This document shows, piece after piece, positions 34,190 to 42,205 of a stretch of 64,000 bases of DNA. The notes under the pieces are model-generated. The model was not told the DNA's origin. It was given only the letters and a program-made list of their open reading frames with translations, and did no database searches. The position numbers and the translations under genes are program-made. Numbering within the stretch: position 1 is the first letter of the stretch; every line of letters starts with the position of its first letter. The stretch comes from Paludibacteraceae bacterium (GTDB taxonomy: Bacteria; Bacteroidota; Bacteroidia; Bacteroidales; Paludibacteraceae): positions 1-64,000 of the forward strand of contig JAFVDD010000014.1 of assembly GCA_017478725.1 (NCBI GenBank), given 5' to 3'.

Positions 34190-34234
34190 CAGCGAATTTC
34201 CAGAACTACTTCAAACATATGAGGTATAATCAAT

Positions 34235-34242
34235 AAGGAGGT
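34235..34242 (+). promoter_or_regulatory. Unusually strong Shine-Dalgarno site
   Basis: AAGGAGGT lies 5 bp before the ATG at 34248. Such a perfect ribosome-binding site is rare in Bacteroidota and is not seen before the other genes here. Confidence 0.7.
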
Positions 34243-34247
34243 CACCC

Positions 34248-34367
34248 ATGAACACGAATGAAACATATTCTCTTCAGGAAGCAATGACTCACTGCATCAC
34301 GCTTGATGAATCCAAACAGCGCATCGAAAAAATTATTCAACAGCATTACAGCAGTGTGGAAGTATGA
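34248..34367 (+). CDS. Very short putative antitoxin
   Basis: This 39-aa ORF begins MNTNETYSLQEAMTHCITLD and has a helical, Gln-rich end. It is preceded by the strong Shine-Dalgarno site, and its TGA overlaps the toxin ATG by 4 bp, mirroring the 30866/31087 pair. SLQEAMTHC echoes PLHEAMNML in the other antitoxin. It may be a minimal antitoxin, a truncated one, or a coupling leader peptide. It is too short for default gene finders. Confidence 0.6.
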   Translation: MNTNETYSLQEAMTHCITLDESKQRIEKIIQQHYSSVEV

Positions 34368-34678
34368 CTGTTATCATTGATTTAAAAGTACACGAAGCTA
34401 TTGAAAATTTCTATTCTGCTGCTCTCAATCTGCATCCCGCTTTAGATATCGCTGTTGTTGAGCAAAAGAAAGAACGGCTTTATGCTGCCCTCAAATTTCT
34501 TCAAGTAAACCCCTATATTTATCCGTTAGCCCGCTATAAAAGAGTTTGGCGTGCTAAACGATACCGCGAGTTGATTGCAGAAGATTTTCATTTCGCTTTC
34601 AAAATTCACAACGATGAAAATGGAAATCCTTATGTACTGATTTACGATGCAACCCACTCACTTCTTTACCACGACTAA
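34364..34678 (+). CDS. RelE/ParE-family toxin (second copy)
   Basis: The 104-aa protein has YRELIAEDFHFAFKI and VLIYDATHSLLYHD, the same end strands as the 31087 toxin. Two helices lie before them (HEAIENFYSAALNLHPALDI), with a basic YKRVWRAKRYR patch fit for RNA or ribosome contact. It is translationally coupled to the 39-aa ORF. Five bases after its stop begins the repeated sorting-tail sequence. Confidence 0.72.
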   Translation: MTVIIDLKVHEAIENFYSAALNLHPALDIAVVEQKKERLYAALKFLQVNPYIYPLARYKRVWRAKRYRELIAEDFHFAFKIHNDENGNPYVLIYDATHSLLYHD

Positions 34679-34679
34679 A

Positions 34680-34731
34680 ACGCCTCCGCGACGGCAAAGA
34701 GTTCAACGTCCTGGGGGCAGCGGTTAAGTAA
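34680..34731 (+). pseudogene. Remnant of a second T9SS-tail coding end
   Basis: This stretch reads LRDGKEFNVLGAAVK and a TAA stop with no gene in front. Bases 34683-34718 are identical to 34036-34071 in the secreted protein gene (36 bp), then the two diverge before their stops. It looks like the end of a paralogous gene whose body has been lost or replaced by the toxin-antitoxin module. Confidence 0.75.
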
Positions 34732-34787
34732 GGTTCTGTACAATCCTGAAAACTGGAATTCCAGATTTCCAGAATCCAAGAGTTCTT

Positions 34788-34821
34788 ACTCCCGTAGCAG
34801 GTAAATGCTGCGGGAGTTTTT
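34788..34821 (+). terminator. Intrinsic terminator after the sorting-tail remnant
   Basis: A 12-bp stem, ACTCCCGTAGCA (34788-34799) with TGCTGCGGGAGT (34806-34817) and one U-G pair, is followed by TTTT. An 8-bp repeat (34752-34777) lies just upstream. The rest of 34822-34987 has no gene: only short repeats such as TTGACTAG/TTGCCTAG at 34928-34943 and the clpB leader. Confidence 0.8.
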
Positions 34822-34987
34822 GTGTTGGATGGCTGACGGTTGCTTGTCTTATGGCTAATACCGAATCTGCCATTTTGTCAGTCGCAGCGCATTTGGCGCA
34901 GGGTTTGTGGAAGCATAAGTGAACTAGTTGACTAGTTGCCTAGCCGGCTATAAGAGTAGATATTTATTAACTAAACGACATACGACT

Positions 34988-37117
34988 ATGAACACGACTA
35001 ACACACAAAACAACCAAGAGAACCTCCGCAAGTTCGCTATCAACCTCTGCGAGCGGGCACGCGAAGGCAAACTCGATCCCGTCATCGGACGTGACGACGA
35101 GATACGGCGCGTACTGCAAATCCTCTCACGCCGAACCAAAAACAACCCTATTCTCATCGGCGAACCAGGTGTGGGCAAAACGGCTATCGCCGAAGGCCTC
35201 GCCCATCGTATCATACGTGGCGACGTGCCCGAGAACCTCAAAAAGAAACAGATCTACTCCCTTGACATGGGCGCACTGATTGCCGGTGCCAAATACCAGG
35301 GCGAGTTCGAGGAACGACTGAAAGGCGTGGTCAACGAAGTAGTGGCTGCCGCAGGCGAGATCATCCTTTTCATCGATGAGATACACACCCTCGTCGGCGC
35401 AGGCAAATCCTCCGGCGCGATGGATGCCGCCAATATATTGAAACCTGCGCTGGCGCGTGGCGACCTGCGTGCCATCGGTGCCACCACGCTTGACGAATAT
35501 CAGAAATATTTCGAGACCGACAAAGCCCTCGAGCGACGGTTCCAGGTCGTCATGGTGGACGAGCCGGACGAGGCGGCGACTATCTCTATCCTCCGTGGCC
35601 TCAAAGAGCGCTACGAGACGCACCACAAGGTACGTATCAAGGACGACGCTATCATTGCCGCCGTCACCCTCTCCGCACGTTATATCACCGATCGTTTTCT
35701 GCCGGACAAAGCTATCGACCTCGTTGATGAAGCCGCAGCCAAACTGAGGCTGGAGGTGGACTCCAAGCCGGAAGAGATAGACTCTCTCGACCGCCAGATC
35801 AAGCAACTGGAGATCGAACGCGAGGCTATCAAACGCGACCGCGATGAAGCGAAGCTGAAAGGCATAGAGGAGCAGCTGTCAGAGCTCAAAGCCAAATCTG
35901 ACGAACTCAACGCACGCTGGAACAAGGAGAAAGGCTATGTGGCTACTATCCAGAACGAGAAAGCGCGTATCGAGCAGATGAAGCACGAAGCCGAAGTAGC
36001 CGAGCGCGAAGGCGATTACGGCAAAGTGGCTGAGATACGCTACAGCCGCATCCAGCAGGCTGAAGCCAATATCAAGGCGGCGCAAGACGCCCTCCATGCC
36101 ATCTCCGGCGAAAGCCTCATCAAAGAGGAAGTCGATGAAGACGATATAGCCGAAGTAGTAGCACGCTGGACGGGTATTCCTGTGACCAAGATGATGCAGT
36201 CCGAGCGCGACAAACTGCTCCATCTGGAGGAAGAGTTGCATAAGCGCGTCGTAGGTCAGGACGAAGCCATCGCCGCCGTCAGCGATGCTATCCGCCGCAG
36301 CCGTGCCGGATTGCAGGATCCCAAACGGCCTATCGGCTCCTTCATCTTCCTCGGCACCACAGGCGTCGGCAAGACCGAACTGGCGAAAGCACTCGCCGAC
36401 TATCTCTTCGACGACGAGAACATGATGACGCGTATCGATATGAGCGAGTATCAGGAGAAATTCTCCGCCACCCGGCTTATCGGTGCCCCTCCGGGATACG
36501 TAGGCTACGACGAGGGCGGTCAGCTCACCGAGGCTATCCGCCGCAAACCCTACTCCGTCGTACTCTTCGATGAGATAGAGAAAGCCCATCCGGATGTATT
36601 CAATGTCCTCTTACAGGTACTGGACGACGGACGTCTGACCGACAACAAAGGACGTGTGGTCAATTTCAAGAACGCCCTCATCATCCTTACCTCTAACCTC
36701 GGCTCGCAACTTATCCGCGAGAACGAAGAGAAAGGTGTGGACCACGAAACGACCCGCAACCAGGTTCTCGAACTGCTGCGCCAGACTATCCGGCCGGAGT
36801 TCCTCAACCGTATCGACGAGACCATCATGTTCACGCCTTTGAATGAGAAACAGATACGCGACATCGTAGGCCTGCAGATCAGCCAGGTACACAAGATGCT
36901 GGAGCACAACGGTATTGACCTGCGTGTCACGGATGACGCTATCGACTATATCGCCAAGGAGGGCTACGACCCGCAGTTCGGTGCACGGCCTGTCAAGAGA
37001 GCATTGCAGCGGCTCGTGCTCAACGAACTCAGCAAAGCCATCATCGCCGGCAAGGTGGATCAGCAGAAGCCCGTTGTGGTTGAACTGCGTGACGGAGAAC
37101 TGCGGTTTAGAAACTAA
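34988..37117 (+). CDS. clpB: ClpB-type AAA+ disaggregase lacking the N-domain
   Basis: The 709-aa protein contains both AAA+ modules of ClpB: GEPGVGKT (about 58-65), [13 protein letters not shown], the coiled middle domain (about 255-375, [20 protein letters not shown] onward), [55 protein letters not shown] and the C-terminal [16 protein letters not shown]. ClpB is normally about 860 aa with an N-terminal double-repeat Clp_N domain. Here the chain begins directly before AAA1 ([20 protein letters not shown]), like the short ClpB isoform. With DnaK it resolubilises aggregates. The in-frame upstream codons (from 34928) do not encode Clp_N. Confidence 0.93.
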   Translation: MNTTNTQNNQENLRKFAINLCERAREGKLDPVIGRDDEIRRVLQILSRRTKNNPILIGEPGVGKTAIAEGLAHRIIRGDVPENLKKKQIYSLDMGALIAGAKYQGEFEERLKGVVNEVVAAAGEIILFIDEIHTLVGAGKSSGAMDAANILKPALARGDLRAIGATTLDEYQKYFETDKALERRFQVVMVDEPDEAATISILRGLKERYETHHKVRIKDDAIIAAVTLSARYITDRFLPDKAIDLVDEAAAKLRLEVDSKPEEIDSLDRQIKQLEIEREAIKRDRDEAKLKGIEEQLSELKAKSDELNARWNKEKGYVATIQNEKARIEQMKHEAEVAEREGDYGKVAEIRYSRIQQAEANIKAAQDALHAISGESLIKEEVDEDDIAEVVARWTGIPVTKMMQSERDKLLHLEEELHKRVVGQDEAIAAVSDAIRRSRAGLQDPKRPIGSFIFLGTTGVGKTELAKALADYLFDDENMMTRIDMSEYQEKFSATRLIGAPPGYVGYDEGGQLTEAIRRKPYSVVLFDEIEKAHPDVFNVLLQVLDDGRLTDNKGRVVNFKNALIILTSNLGSQLIRENEEKGVDHETTRNQVLELLRQTIRPEFLNRIDETIMFTPLNEKQIRDIVGLQISQVHKMLEHNGIDLRVTDDAIDYIAKEGYDPQFGARPVKRALQRLVLNELSKAIIAGKVDQQKPVVVELRDGELRFRN

Positions 37118-37141
37118 CCGGAACTCCGGAGTTCCAGCAAC
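37118..37141. repeat. 8-bp tandem repeat after clpB
   Basis: CCGGAACT, CCGGAGTT and CCAGCAAC occur in tandem. They match the 8-bp repeat in folC (7845-7868) and continue with the same CAGCAA. Confidence 0.65.
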
Positions 37142-37143
37142 AA

Positions 37144-37169
37144 AAATAGAGCGTTTCGGCGCTCTATTT
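37144..37169. terminator. Bidirectional terminator between clpB and the FecCD permease
   Basis: A perfect 10-bp stem, AAATAGAGCG and CGCTCTATTT, has loop TTTCGG. T-rich tracts lie on both sides. The stop codon of the permease gene is inside the stem. Confidence 0.8.
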
Positions 37170-38144
37170 GTTTTTCAGGATAATCCAGATGATCATCGGT
37201 GCGCCGAATAGCGCACTCACGGTAGAGATAGGCAGCGGGTAGGTGAAAAGCGAGCAGAGCACATCGCATACCAGCAGCAGGCAGGCACCTATCAGCGCGG
37301 AGGCAGGGATAGTGACACGGTGGTTGGAGGTGCGGAACAGCCCTCTGGCTATATGCGGCACCGCTACTCCGATGAAAGCAATCGGTCCGCAAAAGGCGGT
37401 CACCCCGCCCGCCAGCAGCCCCGTAGCCAGCACTATATACAGGCGCGTGCGTTCTACATTGATGCCTAATCCGCGGGCATAATCCTCGCCCAGCATCAGT
37501 CCGTTCAGGGGTTTGAGCGCCAGCACCACAAACAGCGCACCTGCGCACAGCACCGGCACCATCATCTGCATGTCGCCCCACCCTACACTGCTGAGCGAAC
37601 CCAGCGTCCAGACGATGAACATCTTCAGCGCATCAGGGTTGGCGAAGTTCTGTAGAAGGCTCACCAGCGCACCGGCTATCGAGCCGAACATCATACCTAC
37701 AATCAACAGGCTCACATTGCTGGTCACACGTCTGCTGACAGCCATTACCAGCAGCAGCACCAGGCTGGCGCCTATACATGCCGCTAAGGGCAACAGCACC
37801 TGAAAACTGACAGCCGAAAACTGAAAGCTCAACATCGTGCCGCACATGGTCAGCAGCGCAACGCCGAAACTGGCGCCGGACGATACGCCTAAGGTGTATG
37901 GCCCCGCCAGCGGGTTGCGGAACAGTGTCTGCATAATCAATCCCGACACCGACAGCGCCGCTCCCGCCAGTATAGCGGTCAGCGATTTGGGCAAACGGAT
38001 AGCATGGATAATCTGCTGCTCCATAGGCGACAGTTCTTCGCTCAACGGCCACAGCCATATACTGCCGCTGCATACATCCACGCACCAGAACACGATTGTC
38101 AACAGGCACAATCCGGCAAAAATCAGGGTATTTCGTTTCATCAT
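37164..38144 (-). CDS. FecCD/BtuC-family ABC transporter permease
   Basis: The 326-aa protein has nine to ten membrane segments and the motifs IRLPKSLTAILAGAALSVSG, MQTLFRNPLAGPYTLGVSSG, LMLGEDYARGLGINVERTR and FIGVAVPHIARGLF, all typical for iron-siderophore, haem or cobalamin importers. No binding protein or ATPase lies in the window, so the cargo is undetermined. Four 7-bp units (37802-37829) are read in frame as LSFQFSAVSFQ, in a loop/helix junction. The promoter is divergent with panB. Confidence 0.93.
   Translation of the reverse strand: MMKRNTLIFAGLCLLTIVFWCVDVCSGSIWLWPLSEELSPMEQQIIHAIRLPKSLTAILAGAALSVSGLIMQTLFRNPLAGPYTLGVSSGASFGVALLTMCGTMLSFQFSAVSFQVLLPLAACIGASLVLLLVMAVSRRVTSNVSLLIVGMMFGSIAGALVSLLQNFANPDALKMFIVWTLGSLSSVGWGDMQMMVPVLCAGALFVVLALKPLNGLMLGEDYARGLGINVERTRLYIVLATGLLAGGVTAFCGPIAFIGVAVPHIARGLFRTSNHRVTIPASALIGACLLLVCDVLCSLFTYPLPISTVSALFGAPMIIWIILKNK
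37802..37829. repeat. Four 7-bp repeats inside the permease gene
   Basis: The units are GAAAACT, GACAGCC, GAAAACT and GAAAGCT, in exact register and in frame. Confidence 0.8.
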
Positions 38145-38161
38145 TTGTTGTTTTCAATGTG

Positions 38162-38192
38162 CAAAGGTACACTTTTTTTTGCACATATCAAA
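38162..38192 (-). promoter_or_regulatory. Promoter of the FecCD permease gene
   Basis: The -7 box TACCTTTG (complement of 38162-38169) and -33 TTTG (complement of 38189-38192) are 19 bp apart. Its -33 region overlaps that of panB (38178-38192). Confidence 0.75.
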
Positions 38193-38209
38193 AAAAAGCA
38201 GTAATTTTG
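38178..38209 (+). promoter_or_regulatory. Promoter of panB
   Basis: TTTGCACATATC begins at 38178 and TAATTTTG lies at 38202-38209, with 19 bp after TTGC. The promoter is interlocked head to head with the permease promoter. Confidence 0.7.
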
Positions 38210-38256
38210 TCGCCGTTTTTGTCAATTCGTAATTTTTAATTCAAAATTCATATATC

Positions 38257-39072
38257 ATGTCCGTACACGTACAAAATACACGTATGACGACCGCCAAGGT
38301 GCGCCAGATGAAACAGAACGGCGAGAAAATCGCCATGCTCACCAGTTATGATTTCACGCTTGCTTCGCTGGTAGATGAAGCAGGAATAGATATGATTCTG
38401 GTAGGCGACAGCGCCAGCAATGTGGTTTGCGGCAACCAATACACCCTGCCCATGACGGTGGATGAGATGATTTTCCTTACCAAAGGCGTGGTGCGCGCTG
38501 CGCAGCATGCGCTGGTCGTTTGCGACATGCCGTTCGGCAGCTATCAGGTCAGCGAAGAAGAAGGCGTCAGAAACGCTATCCGTATCCTCAAGGAATCGGG
38601 CTGTGACGCTGTCAAGATTGAGGGAGGAGAGGAAGTTCTACCGGCTATCCGGCATATGATACAGATAGGCGTGCCGGTAATGGGGCATCTGGGACTGACA
38701 CCCCAGTCGGTCAACCAGTTCGGCGGTTACGGCTTGCGTGCCAAGGAGGAAGCCGAAGCGGACAAACTGCTCCACGACGCCAAACTGCTGGACGAGGCAG
38801 GCTGTTTTGCCATCACACTGGAGAAAATACCCGCTGCGCTGGCAGAGAGAGTAACGCAAGCCGTATCCTGCCCTGTAATAGGCATCGGCGCCGGCAACGC
38901 CACCGACGGACAAGTACTGGTGCTGCACGACATGCTGGGGCTGAACCAGGGATTCAAACCTAAATTCCTCCGCCATTTTGCGAACTTGGCAGAGGAAGTG
39001 AAAGGTGCTGTAGGAAGCTATATCTCCGCCGTCAAGGATCTTTCCTTCCCTTCGGCAGAGGAGAGTTATTAA
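38257..39072 (+). CDS. panB: 3-methyl-2-oxobutanoate hydroxymethyltransferase
   Basis: PanB makes ketopantoate from 2-oxoisovalerate and methylene-tetrahydrofolate for pantothenate and CoA. The 271-aa barrel shows MLTSYDFTLASLVDEAGIDM, ILVGDSASNVVCGNQYTLPM (metal Asp), CDMPFGSYQ, KIEGGEE, MGHLGLTPQSVNQFGGY and IGIGAGNATDGQVLVLHDM. Length and motifs are standard. It stands alone, 2 bp before the convergent NrnA-like gene. It is a functional link to coaBC at 17-18.5 kb. Confidence 0.97.
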   Translation: MSVHVQNTRMTTAKVRQMKQNGEKIAMLTSYDFTLASLVDEAGIDMILVGDSASNVVCGNQYTLPMTVDEMIFLTKGVVRAAQHALVVCDMPFGSYQVSEEEGVRNAIRILKESGCDAVKIEGGEEVLPAIRHMIQIGVPVMGHLGLTPQSVNQFGGYGLRAKEEAEADKLLHDAKLLDEAGCFAITLEKIPAALAERVTQAVSCPVIGIGAGNATDGQVLVLHDMLGLNQGFKPKFLRHFANLAEEVKGAVGSYISAVKDLSFPSAEESY

Positions 39073-39074
39073 GC

Positions 39075-40157
39075 CTACTCCTTTTTGAGGTATTTGGGAT
39101 ACGTGGCAAGCAGGCGGTTCATAGCCGACTGGAGCGACCCGTAGAGCTCGCCGCCGGAAGCGTTCATGTGACCTCCGCCGCGGAATACCTCGGAGGCATA
39201 CACGTTCACCGGCCTGTCGCCCTGCGAGCGGAACGAGAACTTGATACGCGGATGGGTGGTACCCGGCTTGGCCGGCTCCTCGCGCAACAGAATCGAATAA
39301 TACACATCGCGGATCTGCAACGGCAGGTTGACTATACCCTCGGTATCGCCGGACTTGAAGTGAAACTCTTTCAGCTCGGCATGCGACAGGGCGATAACCG
39401 CCAGATGATGCTCCGGGAACAGCCGCATCTTGCGATACAGGCAATAGCCCGTCAACCGCAAACGGTCAGGCGACCATTGATTGAACACCGCGTTGTATAT
39501 CTCGTCTTTGTTCACCCCTGCGCGCAGCAACCCCGCTATCATTTCATACAGGTCAGGATTATTCGAGTTGTAGGAGAAATTGCCCGTATCGGTCATCAGT
39601 CCGGTATAAAGACAAGTGGCAATGGCATTAGTCAGGCAGAGTTCATCTGTCTGACTTTTTTGAATATCAGCCATCAGCCTGTAAACCAGCTCGCAGGTGG
39701 ACGACGCCTCGGGATGCGAGATTGCGACCGTAGCAAAACTGACAGGATTCAAATGATGGTCCACCAATATTTTAGGGCATGGATTGAGCAGCAGTTTCTC
39801 GCCAACCGGCCCGATACGTTTAGGGTCATTGAAATCCAGACATATATGCAAATCCGCCTCAGCTATGATGCGCGACGCCTGCTCCTCGTTGCCTTCAAAC
39901 ACCACTATGCTCTCCGCTCCGGGCATCCATGCCAGAAAATCCGGATAGGCGTTCGGCACAACTACCGTCACCGACTTGGAGCTTTCGCTATTTGCCATTC
40001 GCCATTCGCCTTTACAAAGCCAATGGTACATCGCCAGCGATGACCCCATCGCATCGCCGTCAGGCGCTATGTGTGTGAAAATAACAGGCTTTTGCGTCTG
40101 GCGCAACAAGGCCTCAGCCTGCGCTACTATTTGAGGGTCTAATACAGAAGAAAGCAT
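39075..40157 (-). CDS. DHH/DHHA1 phosphoesterase (NrnA-like)
   Basis: The 360-aa protein has THIAPDGDAMGSSLAMYHWL (DHH motif I, metal-binding), LDFNDPKRIG, VDHHLNP (the DHH signature, about 133-139), SHPEASSTCELVY, LYTGLMTDTGNF and the C-terminal DHHA1 RGGGHMNASGG. NrnA-type enzymes degrade nano-RNA and may dephosphorylate pAp. Four 7-bp repeats (39984-40011) are read in frame as GEWRMANSESSK, between helix 2 and the following strand, where homologs have a short loop. Divergent from the PPIase gene through a palindromic shared promoter. Confidence 0.9.
   Translation of the reverse strand: MLSSVLDPQIVAQAEALLRQTQKPVIFTHIAPDGDAMGSSLAMYHWLCKGEWRMANSESSKSVTVVVPNAYPDFLAWMPGAESIVVFEGNEEQASRIIAEADLHICLDFNDPKRIGPVGEKLLLNPCPKILVDHHLNPVSFATVAISHPEASSTCELVYRLMADIQKSQTDELCLTNAIATCLYTGLMTDTGNFSYNSNNPDLYEMIAGLLRAGVNKDEIYNAVFNQWSPDRLRLTGYCLYRKMRLFPEHHLAVIALSHAELKEFHFKSGDTEGIVNLPLQIRDVYYSILLREEPAKPGTTHPRIKFSFRSQGDRPVNVYASEVFRGGGHMNASGGELYGSLQSAMNRLLATYPKYLKKE
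39984..40011. repeat. Four 7-bp repeats inside the NrnA-like gene
   Basis: The units are TTCGCTA, TTTGCCA, TTCGCCA and TTCGCCT, in exact 7-bp register and in frame. Confidence 0.8.
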
Positions 40158-40177
40158 AATCTTTAAGATTTTGAGTG

Positions 40178-40208
40178 CAAAGATACAAAATTATTTGCAT
40201 ATATGCAA
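40178..40208 (-). promoter_or_regulatory. Promoter of the NrnA-like gene
   Basis: The -7 box TATCTTTG (complement of 40178-40185) and TTGC (complement of 40205-40208) are 19 bp apart. The -33 part lies inside the perfect palindrome TTTGCATATATGCAAA (40194-40209). Confidence 0.8.
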
Positions 40209-40225
40209 AAAAAATCGTAACTTTG
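40195..40225 (+). promoter_or_regulatory. Promoter of the PPIase gene
   Basis: TTGC at 40195-40198 and TAACTTTG at 40218-40225 are 19 bp apart. This promoter uses the other half of the same palindrome as the divergent gene. Confidence 0.8.
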
Positions 40226-40290
40226 CACGCTCTTTGTAGGCAATTCAAAAAGAATTGATATTTAATAACTGACAATTGATATTTATACGT

Positions 40291-42069
40291 ATGAAAAAGA
40301 CATTCATCATCCTGGCGGCAATGACTGTTAGCCTCGCCGCTGCAGCACAATCCAAAACGCTCATGACCGTCAACGGCAAGCCGGTCAGCGCAGAGGAGTT
40401 TGTGTACATCTATGAGAAAAACAATCAGGCGGGAGCTATCGATCCTAAAACCATGGACGAGTACCGCGAGATGTTCATCAATTTCAAACTCAAGGTAGCC
40501 GAAGCCGAAGCACAGGGTATTGACACCACCGAGGCTTTCCAGAAAGAACTGAAAGGCTACCGCGCACAGGCTACTCCCAAATACCTGCAGGATCAGCAGG
40601 CTATTGACAGTCTGGTGGAACTGAGCTGGCGCCATTTGGCAAAAGACCGCCGCGCCGCACACATCGCTATCCAGTGCCCCCAGAGCGCTGACAGCGCTGC
40701 GCAAGCAGAAGCACTCGCCAAAATCAACGAGGCTTATGAGCGCGTCACTATCGGCAAGGAGGTTTTGAAAGGCAAAGGCAAACGCGCCAAACTGGTGCGC
40801 CAGCCCGCCGAGGCGTTTGACGCCGTAGCGCGCGAACTGAGCACCGACCCGAACGTACAAGAGACAGGAGGCGAGCTGGGATGGATCACCCCGTTCCGCT
40901 ATGTCTATCCGCTGGAGGAGGCTGCGTATGACACCGAGATCGGCAAAATCAGCCGCCCCTTCCGCACCCAATACGGCTGGCACATCGTGCTGGTGGAGGA
41001 GGAGCGCGACCACCGCGAGGTGAAAGCATCGCATATCATGAAGATGGTTCCCCGCGGTGCGGGCGACAGCATTGCGGCTGCCAAGAAAGCTGAGATTGAT
41101 TCGATAGCCGCCATACTGACCCCTCAGAACTTTGCCGAAGTAGCCCAGCGCGAATCGGAAGACCGCGGCAGCAGTCTGCGCGGAGGCGAACTGGGATGGT
41201 TTGGACAGGGTATGATGGTGAAAGAGTTTGAGCAAGCGGCTTTCAGCCTTCAGCCGTCCGCTATCAGTGAGCCTGTCCGTACTGCCTATGGCTGGCATAT
41301 CATCCTCAAGGAAGACGAACGCGGTATCCAGCCCCTTGATTCCATGCGTGCGCAGATTCTGCGTCAGGTGCAGCGCGACGAGCGTATGAACGAAGCCGCC
41401 AAGAGCTTCGCGCGCAAGACACGCGCCGAGTACAACCTGCCCGAGAGCATGAGCGACAAGGAGGTCAAAGAGTATGCCGACGAGCATCTGGAGGAGAAAT
41501 ATCCCGAGTTGCGCCATCTGGTACAGGAGTATCACGACGGTATTCTGCTCTTTGATGTCTCGCTGCGCGAGGTATGGGACAAAGCCGCCAAAGATACGGC
41601 CGGACTGGAGCAGTTCTTCAAAACCAACCGCAAGAACTACACATGGGAGCAACCGCGATGGAAAGGCTATGTGCTGCAATGCAAAGACCAAGTGAGCGCC
41701 AAGGCTGCCAAAGCGATTATCAAGAGTGCCGACAAAGACTCTATCGAGAGCTATATCAACCAGCGCATCAACAACGACAGCGTGAAATTCGTCAAAGTGC
41801 AGCACGGCATGTGGGAGCAGGGCAAGAACGCTATTGTTGACAAATACGGTTTCAAACAAAAGAACGCCGTATTCACTCCCGGCGAGGAATACCCTATTGT
41901 GATCTGCATAGGCAAACCCGGCAAGATGAAAGCACCGGCTTCTTGGGAAGACGAGAAAGGCAAAGTGACTACCGATTATCAGGATTACCTGGAGCGTGAG
42001 TGGATCAAACAGCTCCGTGCAAAATATCCGGTGGTAGTGGACGAAGAGGTTTGGCAGACCATCAAGTAA
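40291..42069 (+). CDS. Periplasmic peptidyl-prolyl isomerase with two parvulin domains
   Basis: The 592-aa exported protein has a signal peptide (MKKTFIILAAMTVSLAAAAQ), an N-terminal chaperone segment (LMTVNGKPVSAEEFVYIYEK) and two parvulin domains. Parvulin 1 lies at about 120-245 (HIAIQCPQS..., GGELGWITPFRYVYPLEEAA, GWHIVLVEE). Parvulin 2 lies at about 250-350 (ASHIMKMVPRG..., GGELGWFGQGMMVKEFEQAA, GWHIILKED). A long C-terminal helical region follows. This is SurA/PpiD-like architecture for folding outer-membrane proteins. An in-frame repeat (41242-41269) adds SLQPSAIS in the second parvulin domain. The true start is the ATG before the signal peptide. Confidence 0.92.
   Translation: MKKTFIILAAMTVSLAAAAQSKTLMTVNGKPVSAEEFVYIYEKNNQAGAIDPKTMDEYREMFINFKLKVAEAEAQGIDTTEAFQKELKGYRAQATPKYLQDQQAIDSLVELSWRHLAKDRRAAHIAIQCPQSADSAAQAEALAKINEAYERVTIGKEVLKGKGKRAKLVRQPAEAFDAVARELSTDPNVQETGGELGWITPFRYVYPLEEAAYDTEIGKISRPFRTQYGWHIVLVEEERDHREVKASHIMKMVPRGAGDSIAAAKKAEIDSIAAILTPQNFAEVAQRESEDRGSSLRGGELGWFGQGMMVKEFEQAAFSLQPSAISEPVRTAYGWHIILKEDERGIQPLDSMRAQILRQVQRDERMNEAAKSFARKTRAEYNLPESMSDKEVKEYADEHLEEKYPELRHLVQEYHDGILLFDVSLREVWDKAAKDTAGLEQFFKTNRKNYTWEQPRWKGYVLQCKDQVSAKAAKAIIKSADKDSIESYINQRINNDSVKFVKVQHGMWEQGKNAIVDKYGFKQKNAVFTPGEEYPIVICIGKPGKMKAPASWEDEKGKVTTDYQDYLEREWIKQLRAKYPVVVDEEVWQTIK
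41242..41269. repeat. 7-bp repeats inside the PPIase gene
   Basis: The units are TTCAGCC, TTCAGCC, GTCCGCT and ATCAGTG, in frame in parvulin domain 2. Confidence 0.6.
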
Positions 42070-42083
42070 TACTAAAAAAATAT

Positions 42084-42204
42084 ACGATTATTAAGATTTG
42101 GCCCCTCAATCCCGCCTCGGAGGTGAGTCGGGGGTGAGTCGGAGGCAAGTCGGAGGTAAGTCGGTAGTAAGTCGGACATCAAAAAGTACACGATTATTAA
42201 GATT
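42084..42204. repeat. 11-bp array flanked by 15-bp direct repeats upstream of gldG
   Basis: ACGATTATTAAGATT occurs at 42084-42098 and again at 42190-42204. Between them lie six units starting TCGG (42117, 42128, 42139, 42150, 42161, 42172; for example TCGGAGGTAAG). The right-hand copy ends one base before the gldG ATG. Confidence 0.85.
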
Positions 42205-42205
42205 C

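Noticed and set aside
35126..35806. 226-codon open frame antisense to clpB
   Set aside because: It is antisense to the AAA1 module and shows no protein-like features of its own.
40114..41859. Long open frame (581 codons) on the minus strand opposite the PPIase gene
   Set aside because: It is antisense to a clearly conserved parvulin protein, has no recognisable domain, and follows from codon bias on the coding strand.
42098..42205. N-terminal extension of gldG through the 11-bp array
   Set aside because: The extension translates tandem repeat DNA and contains no signal or homologous residues; ATG 42206 starts the GldG motif.
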